64,000 bases of DNA from Paraburkholderia haematera (lineage in GTDB: Bacteria > Pseudomonadota > Gammaproteobacteria > Burkholderiales > Burkholderiaceae): positions 62,001-126,000 of the forward strand of contig NZ_CAJNBK010000006.1 of NCBI RefSeq assembly GCF_905220975.1, written 5' to 3'. Position 1 is the first letter of the stretch. Each line of letters begins with the position of its first letter. Shown here piece by piece: positions 33,797 through 42,611 of this stretch. The position numbers were made by a program, and so were the translations under genes. The notes beneath the pieces were generated by a model that searched no databases, was not told the DNA's origin, and saw only the letters and a list, made by a program, of their open reading frames with translations.

Positions 33797-35313
33797 GCGA
33801 GCCGACGCCCTCCGTGCCGGTCGTCGAAGCGTTTGAGGTCACCAAACGCTTCGGCTCCACGGCCGCGCTGAAAGACGTCAGCATCCGCGTGATGCCCGGC
33901 GAGTCGCATGCGCTCGTCGGGCGCAACGGTGCGGGCAAATCGACGCTGGTGTCGATCCTCACCGGCCTGCGCAAGCCCGATACCGGCGAGGTGCGTTTCG
34001 GCGGCACAGCGGCGCCGTCGATCGCGGATCGCGATGCGTGGCGCGAGCGCGTGGCATGCGTTTATCAGCATTCGACGATCATCCGCGATTTGAGCGTCGC
34101 GGAGAATCTGTTCATCAACCGGCAGCCGTTGCGCGGTGGCGTGATCGATTGGGGCGCGATGCGGCGCGACGCGCGTGCGCTGCTCGACCACTGGAAGATC
34201 GACGTGCGCGAAGATGCGCGCGCCGGCGATCTGAGCGTCGAAGCGCGGCAACTCGTGGAGATCGCGCGGGCGCTGTCGTACGGCGCGCGCTTCATCATTC
34301 TCGACGAACCCACCGCGCAGCTCGACGGCGACGAGATCAAGCGCCTGTTCCGCCGCATCAGCGAATTGCAGCGCGAAGGCGTGACGTTTCTGTTCATCTC
34401 GCACCATTTGCAAGAGGTCTACGAAATCTGCCAGGCGGTGACGGTGCTGCGCGACGCGCGGCATATCGTCAGCGCGCCGGTTTCCGCATTGCCGCGCGAG
34501 CAGTTGATCGAAGCGATGACCGGCGAGCGCGGCGGCCTTGCCGTTGCTGATGCGGCGGCGCGCGCTGCGTTGCCGGCGGACACGGCCATTGCGCTGGAAG
34601 TCAACGATCTGGCCGGTTCCGATTACGAAGGCGTGTCGTTCACGGTGAAGCGTGGCGAAGTGGTCGGGTTGACTGGTGCAACGAGCAGCGGCCGTACGAG
34701 CGTAGCCGAGGCGATTGCCGGCCTGCGTGCAGCGAAACGCGGCTCGATCATCGTCGACGGCGCAACGCTACCGCCAGGTGACGTTCCCGCTGCATTGGCA
34801 CATGGCATCGGCTGCGTGCCGAAAGATCGCCATCACGAAGGCCTGGTGCTGACGCAATCCGTTGCCGAAAACGCCTCGATGACGATCGCGCGCCTGCTCG
34901 GCAAGTTCGGCATCGCGCCACCCGCGAAGAAAAATGCCTTCGGCCAGAAGATGATCGATGCGCTCGGCATCGTCGCGCAAGGCCCCGAGCATGTCGTGTC
35001 GGGACTCTCGGGCGGCAATCAGCAGAAGGTGGTCATGGCGCGTGCGCTCGCCACCGATCCCAACGTGCTCGTACTCATCGACCCCACAGCGGGCGTCGAC
35101 GTGAAATCGAAAGAAGCGTTGCTGTCAGTCGTGGATCGTGTGCGCGAGGACGGTAAAGCCGTGCTGGTCGTGTCAGGCGAACTCGACGATCTGCGCACCT
35201 GTGACCGCGTGCTGGTCATGTTCCGTGGCCGTGTCGCGGCCGAATTTCCCGCGGGTTGGCAGGACCACGACCTGATCGCATCCGTTGAAGGAGTCAGTCT
35301 CCATGAAGAATAG
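33793..35313 (+). CDS. Sugar ABC transporter, duplicated ATP-binding protein
   Basis: A 506-residue RbsA/MglA-type ATPase with two nucleotide-binding domains. The first has Walker A GRNGAGKST, Walker B FIILDEPTAQL, and an altered signature loop LSVEARQL where LSVGQQQ is usual. The second has the divergent P-loop GATSSGRTS, an intact signature LSGGNQQK, and LIDPTAGVDV in place of LDEPTRGIDV, so the Walker B Asp and catalytic Glu positions read Ile and Asp. The second Walker A of this family normally also lacks the lysine. Start overlaps the previous stop (ATGA), the end overlaps the permease gene. Confidence 0.92.
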   Translation: MSEPTPSVPVVEAFEVTKRFGSTAALKDVSIRVMPGESHALVGRNGAGKSTLVSILTGLRKPDTGEVRFGGTAAPSIADRDAWRERVACVYQHSTIIRDLSVAENLFINRQPLRGGVIDWGAMRRDARALLDHWKIDVREDARAGDLSVEARQLVEIARALSYGARFIILDEPTAQLDGDEIKRLFRRISELQREGVTFLFISHHLQEVYEICQAVTVLRDARHIVSAPVSALPREQLIEAMTGERGGLAVADAAARAALPADTAIALEVNDLAGSDYEGVSFTVKRGEVVGLTGATSSGRTSVAEAIAGLRAAKRGSIIVDGATLPPGDVPAALAHGIGCVPKDRHHEGLVLTQSVAENASMTIARLLGKFGIAPPAKKNAFGQKMIDALGIVAQGPEHVVSGLSGGNQQKVVMARALATDPNVLVLIDPTAGVDVKSKEALLSVVDRVREDGKAVLVVSGELDDLRTCDRVLVMFRGRVAAEFPAGWQDHDLIASVEGVSLHEE

Positions 35314-36358
35314 TGTGCCCAGCCCTGCATTCGGCACCGCGCAAGCTCAAGCGCAGCCGCAGGCCGTCGTGGCTGCGCCGCGCGGCAAACGTGCTCGCAG
35401 CGAACTCGCACGGCTGCGCGAACTGGCGTTGCTGCCCGCGCTCGCGTTGCTGCTTGTGATCGGCGCGTTTGTCAGCCCAAGCTTTCTGACGAAGGCGAAT
35501 CTGATCAGCGTGCTGGGCGCGTCCGCGGCATTGGCGTTGGTCGTGCTCGCCGAATCGCTGATCGTGCTGACCGGCAAGTTCGATCTGTCGCTCGAATCGA
35601 CGGTGGGCATTGCGCCCGCTGTCGGCGCGATGCTGGTGATGCCGGCGGCGTCCGCGGGCTTCGGGATGCAATGGCCGGCGGCGACGGGATTGCTGGCCAT
35701 TCTCGTGGTCGGCGCGGTGATTGGTTTCGTCAACGGCTTCCTGGTGGTGCGTCTGCGGCTGAACGCCTTCATCGTTACGCTGGCGATGCTGATCGTGTTG
35801 CGCGGCATGCTGGTCGGCGCAACCAAAGGCGGCACGCTGTTCGATATGCCGCCGTCGTTCTTCTCGCTCGCCACCACCATCGTGTTCGGCTTGCCGTTGT
35901 CAGTGTGGCTCGCGGCGGCCGCGTTCGCGATCGCTGCGTTCGTGCTGCGCTATCACCGACTGGGCCGCGCGTTATACGCGATCGGCGGCAATCCGGAAGC
36001 GGCGCGTGCGGCGGGGATTCGCGTCGAGCGCATCACGTGGGGCGTATTCGTGCTCGGCAGCATGCTGGCCTCGGTGGGCGGTTTGATCGTCACCGGTTAT
36101 GTCGGCGCGATCAACGCAAATCAGGGCAACGGCATGATTTTCACGGTGTTCGCGGCGGCGGTGATCGGCGGCATTTCGCTCGACGGCGGCAAGGGCACGA
36201 TGCTCGGTGCGCTCTCCGGCGTCTTGCTGCTCGGCGTCGTGCAGAACCTGCTGACGCTGGCCCAGGTGCCGTCGTTCTGGATTCAGGCGATCTACGGCGC
36301 GATCATCCTTGGCTCGCTGATGGTGGCACGGCTCGCCAGCGGCGAAGGCCAGAACTGA
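35303..36358 (+). CDS. Sugar ABC transporter, permease
   Basis: A 351-residue integral membrane protein of the RbsC-type family with about ten hydrophobic helices. The family loop is clear: AIGGNPEAARAAGIRVERI, and GGISLDGGKGTMLGALSGVLLLGVVQNLL near the end. The start at 35303 follows GGAG (35290) and overlaps the end of the ATPase gene by 11 bases, which means coupled translation. An alternative in-frame start lies at 35285. The long N-terminal cytosolic piece (~35 residues, Gln/Ala-rich) before the first helix is usual in this group. Confidence 0.92.
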   Translation: MKNSVPSPAFGTAQAQAQPQAVVAAPRGKRARSELARLRELALLPALALLLVIGAFVSPSFLTKANLISVLGASAALALVVLAESLIVLTGKFDLSLESTVGIAPAVGAMLVMPAASAGFGMQWPAATGLLAILVVGAVIGFVNGFLVVRLRLNAFIVTLAMLIVLRGMLVGATKGGTLFDMPPSFFSLATTIVFGLPLSVWLAAAAFAIAAFVLRYHRLGRALYAIGGNPEAARAAGIRVERITWGVFVLGSMLASVGGLIVTGYVGAINANQGNGMIFTVFAAAVIGGISLDGGKGTMLGALSGVLLLGVVQNLLTLAQVPSFWIQAIYGAIILGSLMVARLASGEGQN

Positions 36359-36383
36359 TTCGCATGCATTCTGGAGAACTCAT

Positions 36384-36710
36384 TTGACCAGCCGTCCATT
36401 GCAAACCGACCCGCGCCTGATCCTGCTCAGTCCCGCGGATAACTGCCTGATCGCGGCGGCGCGTCTCGATGCGGGCACGCAAGTCGAGATCGAAGGCGAG
36501 CGCGTGACGCTCACGAAAACGATCGACCTCGGCCACAAAGTAGCGCGCCACGAACTTGCCAAAGACGACAAGGTGTTGCGTTACGGCGCGGTGATTGGAC
36601 ACGTGACCGAAGCGGTGGCGCGCGGTGCGCATCTGCATACGCACAACCTCGAAAGCGATTACCTGCCCACTTATACGCACGACGCGGGTCACGAGTTCGT
36701 CCATCACTGA
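36384..36710 (+). CDS. UxaA-family dehydratase, small (SAF-domain) subunit
   Basis: A 108-residue SAF domain equal to the N-terminal part of altronate/galactarate dehydratases. Key segments are LILLSPADNCLIAAARL, LTKTIDLGHKVARHEL and YGAVIGHVTEAVARGAHLHTHNL. The start is TTG at 36384, favoured by a GGAG eight bases upstream. Together with the next gene it makes a split UxaA/GarD-type sugar-acid dehydratase, whose catalysis needs Fe2+. The gene follows the permease by 25 bases. Confidence 0.9.
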   Translation: MTSRPLQTDPRLILLSPADNCLIAAARLDAGTQVEIEGERVTLTKTIDLGHKVARHELAKDDKVLRYGAVIGHVTEAVARGAHLHTHNLESDYLPTYTHDAGHEFVHH

Positions 36711-36752
36711 TTTGAGCACAATGAAGTGGCCTCGCGCCGCGCTGGAAAGATC

Positions 36753-38066
36753 ATGACCGACACTTCCGTAGCATCCGCCGTCTTGCAGCAGCCCGCGTTG
36801 CAAGGCTATCTGCGCAGCGATGGCCGCAAAGGCATCCGTAACGTGGTTGCGGTGGCATATCTGGTCGAGTGCGCGCATCACGTCGCGCGCGAGATCGTCA
36901 CACAATTTCGCGAGCCGCTCGATGCATTCGACGATCCCTCAGCCGAGCGCGAGCCGCCGGTGCATCTGATCGGGTTTCCCGGCTGCTATCCGAATAGTTA
37001 TGCCGAAAAGATGCTGGAGCGTCTCACCACCCATCCAAACGTAGGCGCGGTGCTGTTTGTGTCGCTTGGGTGCGAAAGCATGAACAAGCACTACCTCGTC
37101 GACGTCGTACGCGCGAGCGGCCGTCCCGTCGAAGTCCTGACGATTCAGGAAAAAGGCGGCACGCGTAGCACGATTCAATACGGCGTCGATTGGATTCGAG
37201 ATGCACGCAAGCAACTTGCCGCGCAGCAAAAAGTGCCGATGGCGCTGAGCGAACTGGTGATCGGCACGATTTGCGGCGGCTCGGACGGCACCAGTGGCAT
37301 TACGGCGAATCCCGCAGTGGGCCGCGCGTTCGATCATCTGATCGACGCGGGCGCCACCTGCATCTTCGAAGAAACCGGCGAACTGGTGGGCTGCGAGTTC
37401 CACATGAAAACGCGCGCCGCGAGGCCGGAACTCGGCGATGAAATTATTGCGTGTGTGGCGAAGGCGGCGCGCTACTACTCGATCCTTGGGCATGGCAGTT
37501 TTGCAGTCGGCAACGCGGACGGCGGCCTCACCACGCAGGAAGAAAAATCGTTGGGTGCGTATGCGAAAAGTGGCGCGTCGCCGATTGTCGGCATCATCAA
37601 ACCTGGGGATGTTCCGCCGACCGGCGGGCTCTATCTCCTCGACGTCGTACCCGACGGCGAGCCGCGCTTCGGCTTTCCGAACATCAGCGACAACGCGGAA
37701 ATCGGCGAACTGATCGCATGCGGTGCGCATGTGATTCTGTTCACAACCGGGCGCGGATCGGTGGTGGGCTCGGCGATTTCGCCGGTTATCAAGGTGTGCG
37801 CGAATCCCGCGACGTACCGCAATCTCGCCGGAGATATGGACATCGATGCAGGCCGCATTCTCGAAGGCCGCGGCACGCTCGACGAAGTCGGCCGCGAAGT
37901 GTTCGAGCAAACGGTGGCGGTGTCGCTCGGCGCGGCGTCGAAATCGGAAACGCTCGGGCATCAGGAATTCATCCTGACGTATAAGACTTTCGAACCCGTG
38001 GGCCCGGCTTGCCTGCCGTCGAGCGCTGCACCGCCGCATCAGGTTGTTGCGATCGCGCAGTATTGA
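36753..38066 (+). CDS. UxaA-family sugar-acid dehydratase, large (catalytic) subunit
   Basis: A 437-residue C-terminal catalytic domain of the altronate/galactarate dehydratase family. Typical pieces are GYLRSDGRKGIRN, FPGCYPNSY, VSLGCESMN, TICGGSDGTSGITANPAVGRAFD and FTTGRGSVVGSAISPVIKVCANPATY, with several conserved cysteines and His for the metal centre. It would remove water from an aldonate to give a 2-keto-3-deoxy acid. In this operon the expected substrate is L-fuconate (or a stereo-related aldonate), a job usually given to an enolase-superfamily enzyme. ATG at 36753 is chosen over a GTG at 36726 because GGAAAG precedes it. Confidence 0.9.
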   Translation: MTDTSVASAVLQQPALQGYLRSDGRKGIRNVVAVAYLVECAHHVAREIVTQFREPLDAFDDPSAEREPPVHLIGFPGCYPNSYAEKMLERLTTHPNVGAVLFVSLGCESMNKHYLVDVVRASGRPVEVLTIQEKGGTRSTIQYGVDWIRDARKQLAAQQKVPMALSELVIGTICGGSDGTSGITANPAVGRAFDHLIDAGATCIFEETGELVGCEFHMKTRAARPELGDEIIACVAKAARYYSILGHGSFAVGNADGGLTTQEEKSLGAYAKSGASPIVGIIKPGDVPPTGGLYLLDVVPDGEPRFGFPNISDNAEIGELIACGAHVILFTTGRGSVVGSAISPVIKVCANPATYRNLAGDMDIDAGRILEGRGTLDEVGREVFEQTVAVSLGAASKSETLGHQEFILTYKTFEPVGPACLPSSAAPPHQVVAIAQY

Positions 38067-38216
38067 GGGGCCTACCGGCAATCAGCCCGGGCCCAAGCCG
38101 TAGTCGATTCGACGACTATCAGTGCAGCCGTCAGCGCGCCAATCGCGTCGCCGTCAGCGTGGCGGGCAAACATCGGCGGCGCGTGCTAAAACACTATCAA
38201 ACAGGAGACTTGGTCC

Positions 38217-39257
38217 ATGATGGCAAAGGTCGGTTCGAAGATCGAACAGCGGCGCGGCATCGGCCGCCGTGCTTTGCAGGTAACCGGATTGGGGCTCGGT
38301 ACGGCGCCCTTGGGTGGCCTCTATCGCGACCTGTCCGAAGAAGAAGCGCACGCCACCATTGCCGCTGCGTGGGACGCTGGCGTGCGCTACTTCGATACCG
38401 CGCCGCATTACGGCAACACGAAGGCCGAGCATCGCCTGGGCGATGCGCTACGCCACTATCCGCGCGGCGAGTATGTGTTGTCCACCAAAGTGGGCCGGCG
38501 CTTTGTGCCACGCACCACGCCCCGCGATCCCATGGACGGCTGGCAAAATCCGCTGCCGTTCGAAGGGATCTACGACTACACGCATGACGGCATTCTGCGT
38601 TCGTTCGAAGACAGCCAGCAGCGCCTCGGCATCGTCGATATCGATATTCTTCTCATACACGATATCGGCCGATTCACGCATGGCGACAATAACCCCCATT
38701 TTTGGCGGCAACTAACCGAAGGCGGCGGCTTTCGCGCACTCGACGATTTGCGCTCCTCGGGCGCGGTGAAGGCGGTTGGACTCGGCGTCAACGAAGGCGC
38801 GGTCATACTCGAGGCGATGGCTGAATTCGATATCGATTGCGCGTTGCTCGCGGGCCGTTATACGCTGCTCGAACAGACCACGCTCGATGACCTTTTGCCG
38901 GCATGCGAAAAGCGAGGCGTCAGCATCCTGTTAGGCGGCGCGTTTAATTCGGGCATTCTGGCGCGCGGTGTCGAAGGCGATCTGAAATTCAATTACGGCG
39001 ACGCGCCGAGCGACGTCATCGAACGCGTCGCGCGGCTCGAAGCGGTGTGCCGGGTGCATGGCGTGCCGCTTGCTGCCGCGGCCCTGCAGTTTCCGTATGC
39101 GCATCCCGCGGTCGCGACCGTGTTGACCGGCGCGCGTAGTGCCGACGAAGTGCGTGAGAACGCCGCGTCGTTCGAGCTGCCGATCCCTGCGGACTTATGG
39201 TCCGCGTTGCGCGACAAGGGCTTGCTCGACAGCCGCGCGCCCGCACCAGAGGATTGA
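38217..39257 (+). CDS. Aldo/keto reductase, probable L-fucose (D-threo-aldose-type) 1-dehydrogenase
   Basis: A 346-residue AKR of the D-threo-aldose/L-galactose dehydrogenase group: GLGTAPLGGLYRDLSEEEAHATIAAAW, FDTAPHYGNTKAEHRLGDAL with catalytic Asp and Tyr, STKVG with Lys and LIHDIGRFTHG with His. These enzymes oxidise C1 of L-fucose, L-galactose or D-arabinose to the lactone. GGAG lies before the ATG at 38217; an ATG one codon later is equally possible. It is 150 bases after the dehydratase gene and 7 bases before the lactonase, which fits the second step being lactone opening. Confidence 0.88.
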   Translation: MMAKVGSKIEQRRGIGRRALQVTGLGLGTAPLGGLYRDLSEEEAHATIAAAWDAGVRYFDTAPHYGNTKAEHRLGDALRHYPRGEYVLSTKVGRRFVPRTTPRDPMDGWQNPLPFEGIYDYTHDGILRSFEDSQQRLGIVDIDILLIHDIGRFTHGDNNPHFWRQLTEGGGFRALDDLRSSGAVKAVGLGVNEGAVILEAMAEFDIDCALLAGRYTLLEQTTLDDLLPACEKRGVSILLGGAFNSGILARGVEGDLKFNYGDAPSDVIERVARLEAVCRVHGVPLAAAALQFPYAHPAVATVLTGARSADEVRENAASFELPIPADLWSALRDKGLLDSRAPAPED

Positions 39258-39264
39258 TTTGACA

Positions 39265-40095
39265 ATGCCTATCGACGCGCACCAGCACTATTGGGACCCC
39301 GCTCGCGGCGACTATGAGTGGCTCACGCCGGAACTGAAGATCCTGTACCGGACGTTCGGTCCCGCCGATCTCAAACCGCTACGCGAAACGGCGGGCATCG
39401 AGCGAACGGTGGTGGTGCAGGCGGCGCCGACGATCGACGAAACACGTTACCTGCTGGACATCGCGCGCGAAGAGCCCTCGATCGCAGGCGTGGTGGGCTG
39501 GGTGCCGTTGCTGCTGCCGACTGCGCCGGAAGTGATCGACGCTTTCGCGCATGAGCCGAAGTTCAAGGGCGTGCGGCCGATGCTGCAGGATTTACCCGAC
39601 GACACCTGGATCGCGAACCCGGACCTGGCGCCCGCAATCGAAGCCTTGATCGCGCACGACCTCGCGTTCGACGCGTTGATTTACGCGCGGCACGTCGAGC
39701 ATTTCGAAACGTTCGCGGCGCGTTTTCCCGCATTGCGCGTCGTCGTCGATCACGGTGCGAAGCCGCCGATCCGTTACGGCCGCGCGGCCTGGCCAGCTTG
39801 GGCCGAGGCGATCACCCGGCTCGCAAAATTTCCGCACGTGCACTGCAAGCTGTCGGGACTCGTCACCGAAGCGTCGCCTGGCTGGACCGAGGAAACGCTT
39901 CATCCGTATGTCGACCATCTGCTGAAGTCGTTCGGTCCCGCGCGTTTGATGTGGGGCAGCGACTGGCCGGTGCTCGATCTGAACGGCGACTATCTGCTGT
40001 GGCACTCGGTGGCGAACACCTTGCTCGCGTCCTTGAGCGATGCCGAGCGCGAGGCGGTTTTCGGCGGCAACGCCACCGCGTTTTATCGGCTTTGA
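39265..40095 (+). CDS. Amidohydrolase-family sugar lactonase (probable L-fucono-1,5-lactonase)
   Basis: A 276-residue COG3618-type amidohydrolase. The metal site begins IDAHQHYWDP, with later VVDHGAKPPI, VHCKLSGL and WGSDWPVLDL (the active-site Asp). This family includes characterised L-fuconolactonases in Burkholderia. It would open the lactone made by the preceding reductase-type dehydrogenase to the acid. An in-frame TTG at 39259 is an alternative start; the ATG at 39265 was chosen from the GAGG spacing. It follows the dehydrogenase stop at 39257 by only a few bases. Confidence 0.87.
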   Translation: MPIDAHQHYWDPARGDYEWLTPELKILYRTFGPADLKPLRETAGIERTVVVQAAPTIDETRYLLDIAREEPSIAGVVGWVPLLLPTAPEVIDAFAHEPKFKGVRPMLQDLPDDTWIANPDLAPAIEALIAHDLAFDALIYARHVEHFETFAARFPALRVVVDHGAKPPIRYGRAAWPAWAEAITRLAKFPHVHCKLSGLVTEASPGWTEETLHPYVDHLLKSFGPARLMWGSDWPVLDLNGDYLLWHSVANTLLASLSDAEREAVFGGNATAFYRL

Positions 40096-40161
40096 TGTGA
40101 TACGGACGTTGTGAAAGCACGTTGCGAAGACAAGCGAAAGCCCATTCAACTGGAGTCCTAG

Positions 40162-40905
40162 ATGACACAAAGACTGGCCGGCAAGACGGCCCTGATCACC
40201 GCGGCAGGACAAGGCATCGGTCTGGCCACCGCGGAACTGTTCGCGCGCGAAGGCGCGCGCGTGATCGCCACCGATATCCGCATCGACGGACTCGCCGGCA
40301 AGCCGGTCGACGCGCGCAAGCTCGACGTGCGCGATAACGCGGCGATCAAGGCGCTGGCAGCCGAACTCGGCGCGATCGACATACTGTTCAACTGCGCGGG
40401 CTTCGTGCATGCCGGCTCGATTCTCGAATGCAACGAAGAAGATTGGGACTTTGCCTTCGACCTGAATGTGAAGGCGATGTACCGCATGATCCGCGCGTTT
40501 TTGCCCGCCATGCTGGAGAAGGGCGGCGGGTCGATCATCAATATGTCGTCGGCGGCATCGAGCGTGAAGGGCGTGCCGAACCGCTTTGCATACAGCGCGT
40601 CGAAAGCGGCGGTGATCGGGCTGACCAAGTCCGTCGCTGCAGACTTCATCACACGTGGTGTACGCTGTAACGCGATCTGCCCGGGCACGGTGGCTTCGCC
40701 GTCGCTCGAACAGCGGATCGTCGAGCAGGCCAAAGCGCAAGGCGCGACGCTCGAGGCCGTGCAGTCGGCCTTTGTCGCGCGCCAGCCGATGGGCCGCATC
40801 GGCAAGCCGGAAGAGATCGCCGCGTTGGCGCTGTATCTCGCGTCTGACGAATCGGCGTTCACCACGGGTCACGCGCATGTGATCGACGGCGGCTGGTCGA
40901 ACTGA
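40162..40905 (+). CDS. Short-chain dehydrogenase, probable 2-keto-3-deoxy-L-fuconate 4-dehydrogenase
   Basis: A 247-residue classical SDR. The nucleotide loop reads TAAGQGIGLA, followed by VIATDIRID with Asp favouring NAD+. The catalytic set is Ser (IINMSSAASS), Tyr and Lys (AYSASKAAV), and the end GGWSN is typical. In the fucose pathway it oxidises C4 of the 2-keto-3-deoxy acid to a 2,4-diketo acid. GGAG lies ten bases before ATG 40162. The gene is 67 bases after the lactonase and 72 before the FAH hydrolase. Confidence 0.88.
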   Translation: MTQRLAGKTALITAAGQGIGLATAELFAREGARVIATDIRIDGLAGKPVDARKLDVRDNAAIKALAAELGAIDILFNCAGFVHAGSILECNEEDWDFAFDLNVKAMYRMIRAFLPAMLEKGGGSIINMSSAASSVKGVPNRFAYSASKAAVIGLTKSVAADFITRGVRCNAICPGTVASPSLEQRIVEQAKAQGATLEAVQSAFVARQPMGRIGKPEEIAALALYLASDESAFTTGHAHVIDGGWSN

Positions 40906-40976
40906 CGCATACGGCTGCTCACTGCAAGCTAAGACACACGAACCGAATACCACTGAACGTAAAGGGAAGTGCAACG

Positions 40977-41825
40977 ATGAAACTGCTTCGTTATGGGCCG
41001 AAAGGCCAGGAAAAGCCGGGCTTGCTCGACGCGCAAGGCAAGATTCGCGATCTGTCGAAGGTGGTCGGCGATATCGACGGCGCCGCACTGAGCGACGAAA
41101 GCCTCGCCAAACTGCGCGCCCTCGACCCGGCTTCGCTGCCGGTTGTGGAAGGCAATCCGCGCATGGGCCCGTGCGTCGGCAAGATCGGCAAGTTCATCTG
41201 TATCGGGTTGAACTATGCGGACCACGCGGCTGAATCGAATCTGCCGGTGCCGTCGGAACCGGTGATTTTCAACAAGTGGACGAGCGCGATCTGCGGCCCG
41301 AACGACGACGTCGAAATTCCGCGCGGCTCGAAAAAGACCGACTGGGAAGTCGAACTCGGCGTGGTGATCGGCAAGCCCGCGAAATATATCGACGAAGCGA
41401 ACGCGCTCGATTACGTCGCCGGTTACTGCGTGATCAACGACGTGTCGGAGCGCGAATGGCAGATAGAACGCGGCGGCACGTGGGACAAGGGCAAAGGTTT
41501 CGATACGTTCGGCCCGATCGGTCCGTGGGTCGTCACGCGTGACGAAGTCGCCGACCCGCAGAACCTGAGCCTGTGGCTCGAAGTGGACGGTCACCGCTAT
41601 CAGAACGGCAGCACGAAGACGATGGTGTTCGGCGTCGCGAAGCTGGTGTCGTATGTGTCGCAGTGCATGAGCCTGCAACCGGGCGACGTGATTTCGACCG
41701 GCACGCCGCCGGGCGTCGGCATGGGTGTGAAGCCGAATCCGGTGTATCTGAAGCCGGGTCAGACGATTCGCCTCGGTATCGAAGGTCTCGGCGAGCAGAC
41801 GCAAAGGACCTACGCGGCGGAGTGA
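40977..41825 (+). CDS. FAH-family hydrolase, probable 2,4-diketo-3-deoxy-L-fuconate hydrolase
   Basis: A 282-residue fumarylacetoacetate hydrolase-family enzyme. Key parts are CIGLNYADHAAES, the metal-binding DWEVELGVVIG, and the end STGTPPGVGMGVKP. Such enzymes cut 2,4-diketo acids between C3 and C4; here the products would be pyruvate and L-lactate. It is the last gene of the operon, with AAAGGGAAG in front of ATG 40977. Databases often call homologues ureidoglycolate lyase; the context argues against that. Confidence 0.9.
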   Translation: MKLLRYGPKGQEKPGLLDAQGKIRDLSKVVGDIDGAALSDESLAKLRALDPASLPVVEGNPRMGPCVGKIGKFICIGLNYADHAAESNLPVPSEPVIFNKWTSAICGPNDDVEIPRGSKKTDWEVELGVVIGKPAKYIDEANALDYVAGYCVINDVSEREWQIERGGTWDKGKGFDTFGPIGPWVVTRDEVADPQNLSLWLEVDGHRYQNGSTKTMVFGVAKLVSYVSQCMSLQPGDVISTGTPPGVGMGVKPNPVYLKPGQTIRLGIEGLGEQTQRTYAAE

Positions 41826-41869
41826 TTCGTCTCGCTTGTTGAACGCGTTTGTAGATGTAAAAAACGAAG

Positions 41870-41910
41870 AGGCCGTTCCCGCACGATGCAGGAACGGCCT
41901 TTTGCTTGTT
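41870..41910. terminator. Bidirectional terminator between operon end and thioesterase gene
   Basis: AGGCCGTTCC pairs with GGAACGGCCT, followed by TTTGCTTGTTT on the plus strand and CTTCGTTTTTT on the minus strand. Confidence 0.85.
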
Positions 41911-42344
41911 TACCCCGCCGGTTCGTGCTCGCCGTTCTCGGTGATGCGATTGATCGTGCCTTGTGCCACCGCGACGAGCTTTTCGCGGTCGCCGTCCATC
42001 ACGTACACGTTGCATTGGCAGGTCGCCTGAAGCCGGCCCGCGTAGACGACCTTCGCCCGCGCGATCAGCGTGCCGTTCACCACCGGCCGCAGATAGTTGA
42101 TCTTGTACTCGCCGGTGACGACTTTCGGACCCAGTGAGAGAGCGCCGGCGAACGTCAGCGCATTGTCGGCGAGATAGCTGATTACGCCGCCATGCACGAA
42201 GCCATGCTGTTGCCGCAGTTCGTCGCGGATTGGCAGGCAAAGCGTCAACTCGCTGGTGCCCGTGTGCATCAGGTCGGCGCCGAGCAGCATGCTGAACGGC
42301 TGGGCATGCAGTGCGCCGCGCGCCCGGTCGAGGATATCGGTCAT
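41910..42344 (-). CDS. PaaI-family hotdog thioesterase
   Basis: A 144-residue hotdog-fold acyl-CoA thioesterase. The family core is HGFVHGGVISYLADNALTFAGAL, with VTGEYKINYLRPVVNGTLIARAKVV later. The acid/base residues normally sit in the HGGV-xxxx-D region. The frame extends to 42431, but the ATG at 42344 has AAAGGAA seven bases upstream and gives standard length. It hydrolyses a small or aromatic acyl-CoA of unknown identity. It is convergent with the fucose-type operon. Confidence 0.87.
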   Translation of the reverse strand: MTDILDRARGALHAQPFSMLLGADLMHTGTSELTLCLPIRDELRQQHGFVHGGVISYLADNALTFAGALSLGPKVVTGEYKINYLRPVVNGTLIARAKVVYAGRLQATCQCNVYVMDGDREKLVAVAQGTINRITENGEHEPAG

Positions 42345-42611
42345 CGTGATTCCTTTGGGCGTGGCCCGCAGTAGCATCTGCACCGGCGTGCGTTGTGCAG
42401 TCCCTACCCACTCTAGGAAGCGCTGACGCACTGCGTCAAGGTGAATCCAAAATATCTGCGCGGCATTGTTGTGCGAAATGACGGAAATTGCGGAGTTGGC
42501 CGATGAAAAGGGCTTGTAAGACGATCTTTCGCGGAATTGATCTCAAGCAAAGTTCGGCCTTGCCGTTAACCCGGACGTAGCTCCCGTCATTCTTTGCTTT
42601 AGGTGTTCACG
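42345..42611. other. Intergenic region with a sigma-28 promoter
   Basis: About 270 bases with no supported gene. The only clear element is the sigma-28-type promoter at 42543-42569 for the downstream chemoreceptor. Confidence 0.5.
42543..42569 (+). promoter_or_regulatory. Sigma-28 (FliA) promoter of the second chemoreceptor
   Basis: TCAAGCAA, exactly 11 bases, then GCCGTTAA; the -10 box differs from GCCGATAA at one base. The start of the gene is 42 bases further. The same layout is found before the other two chemoreceptors. Confidence 0.82.
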
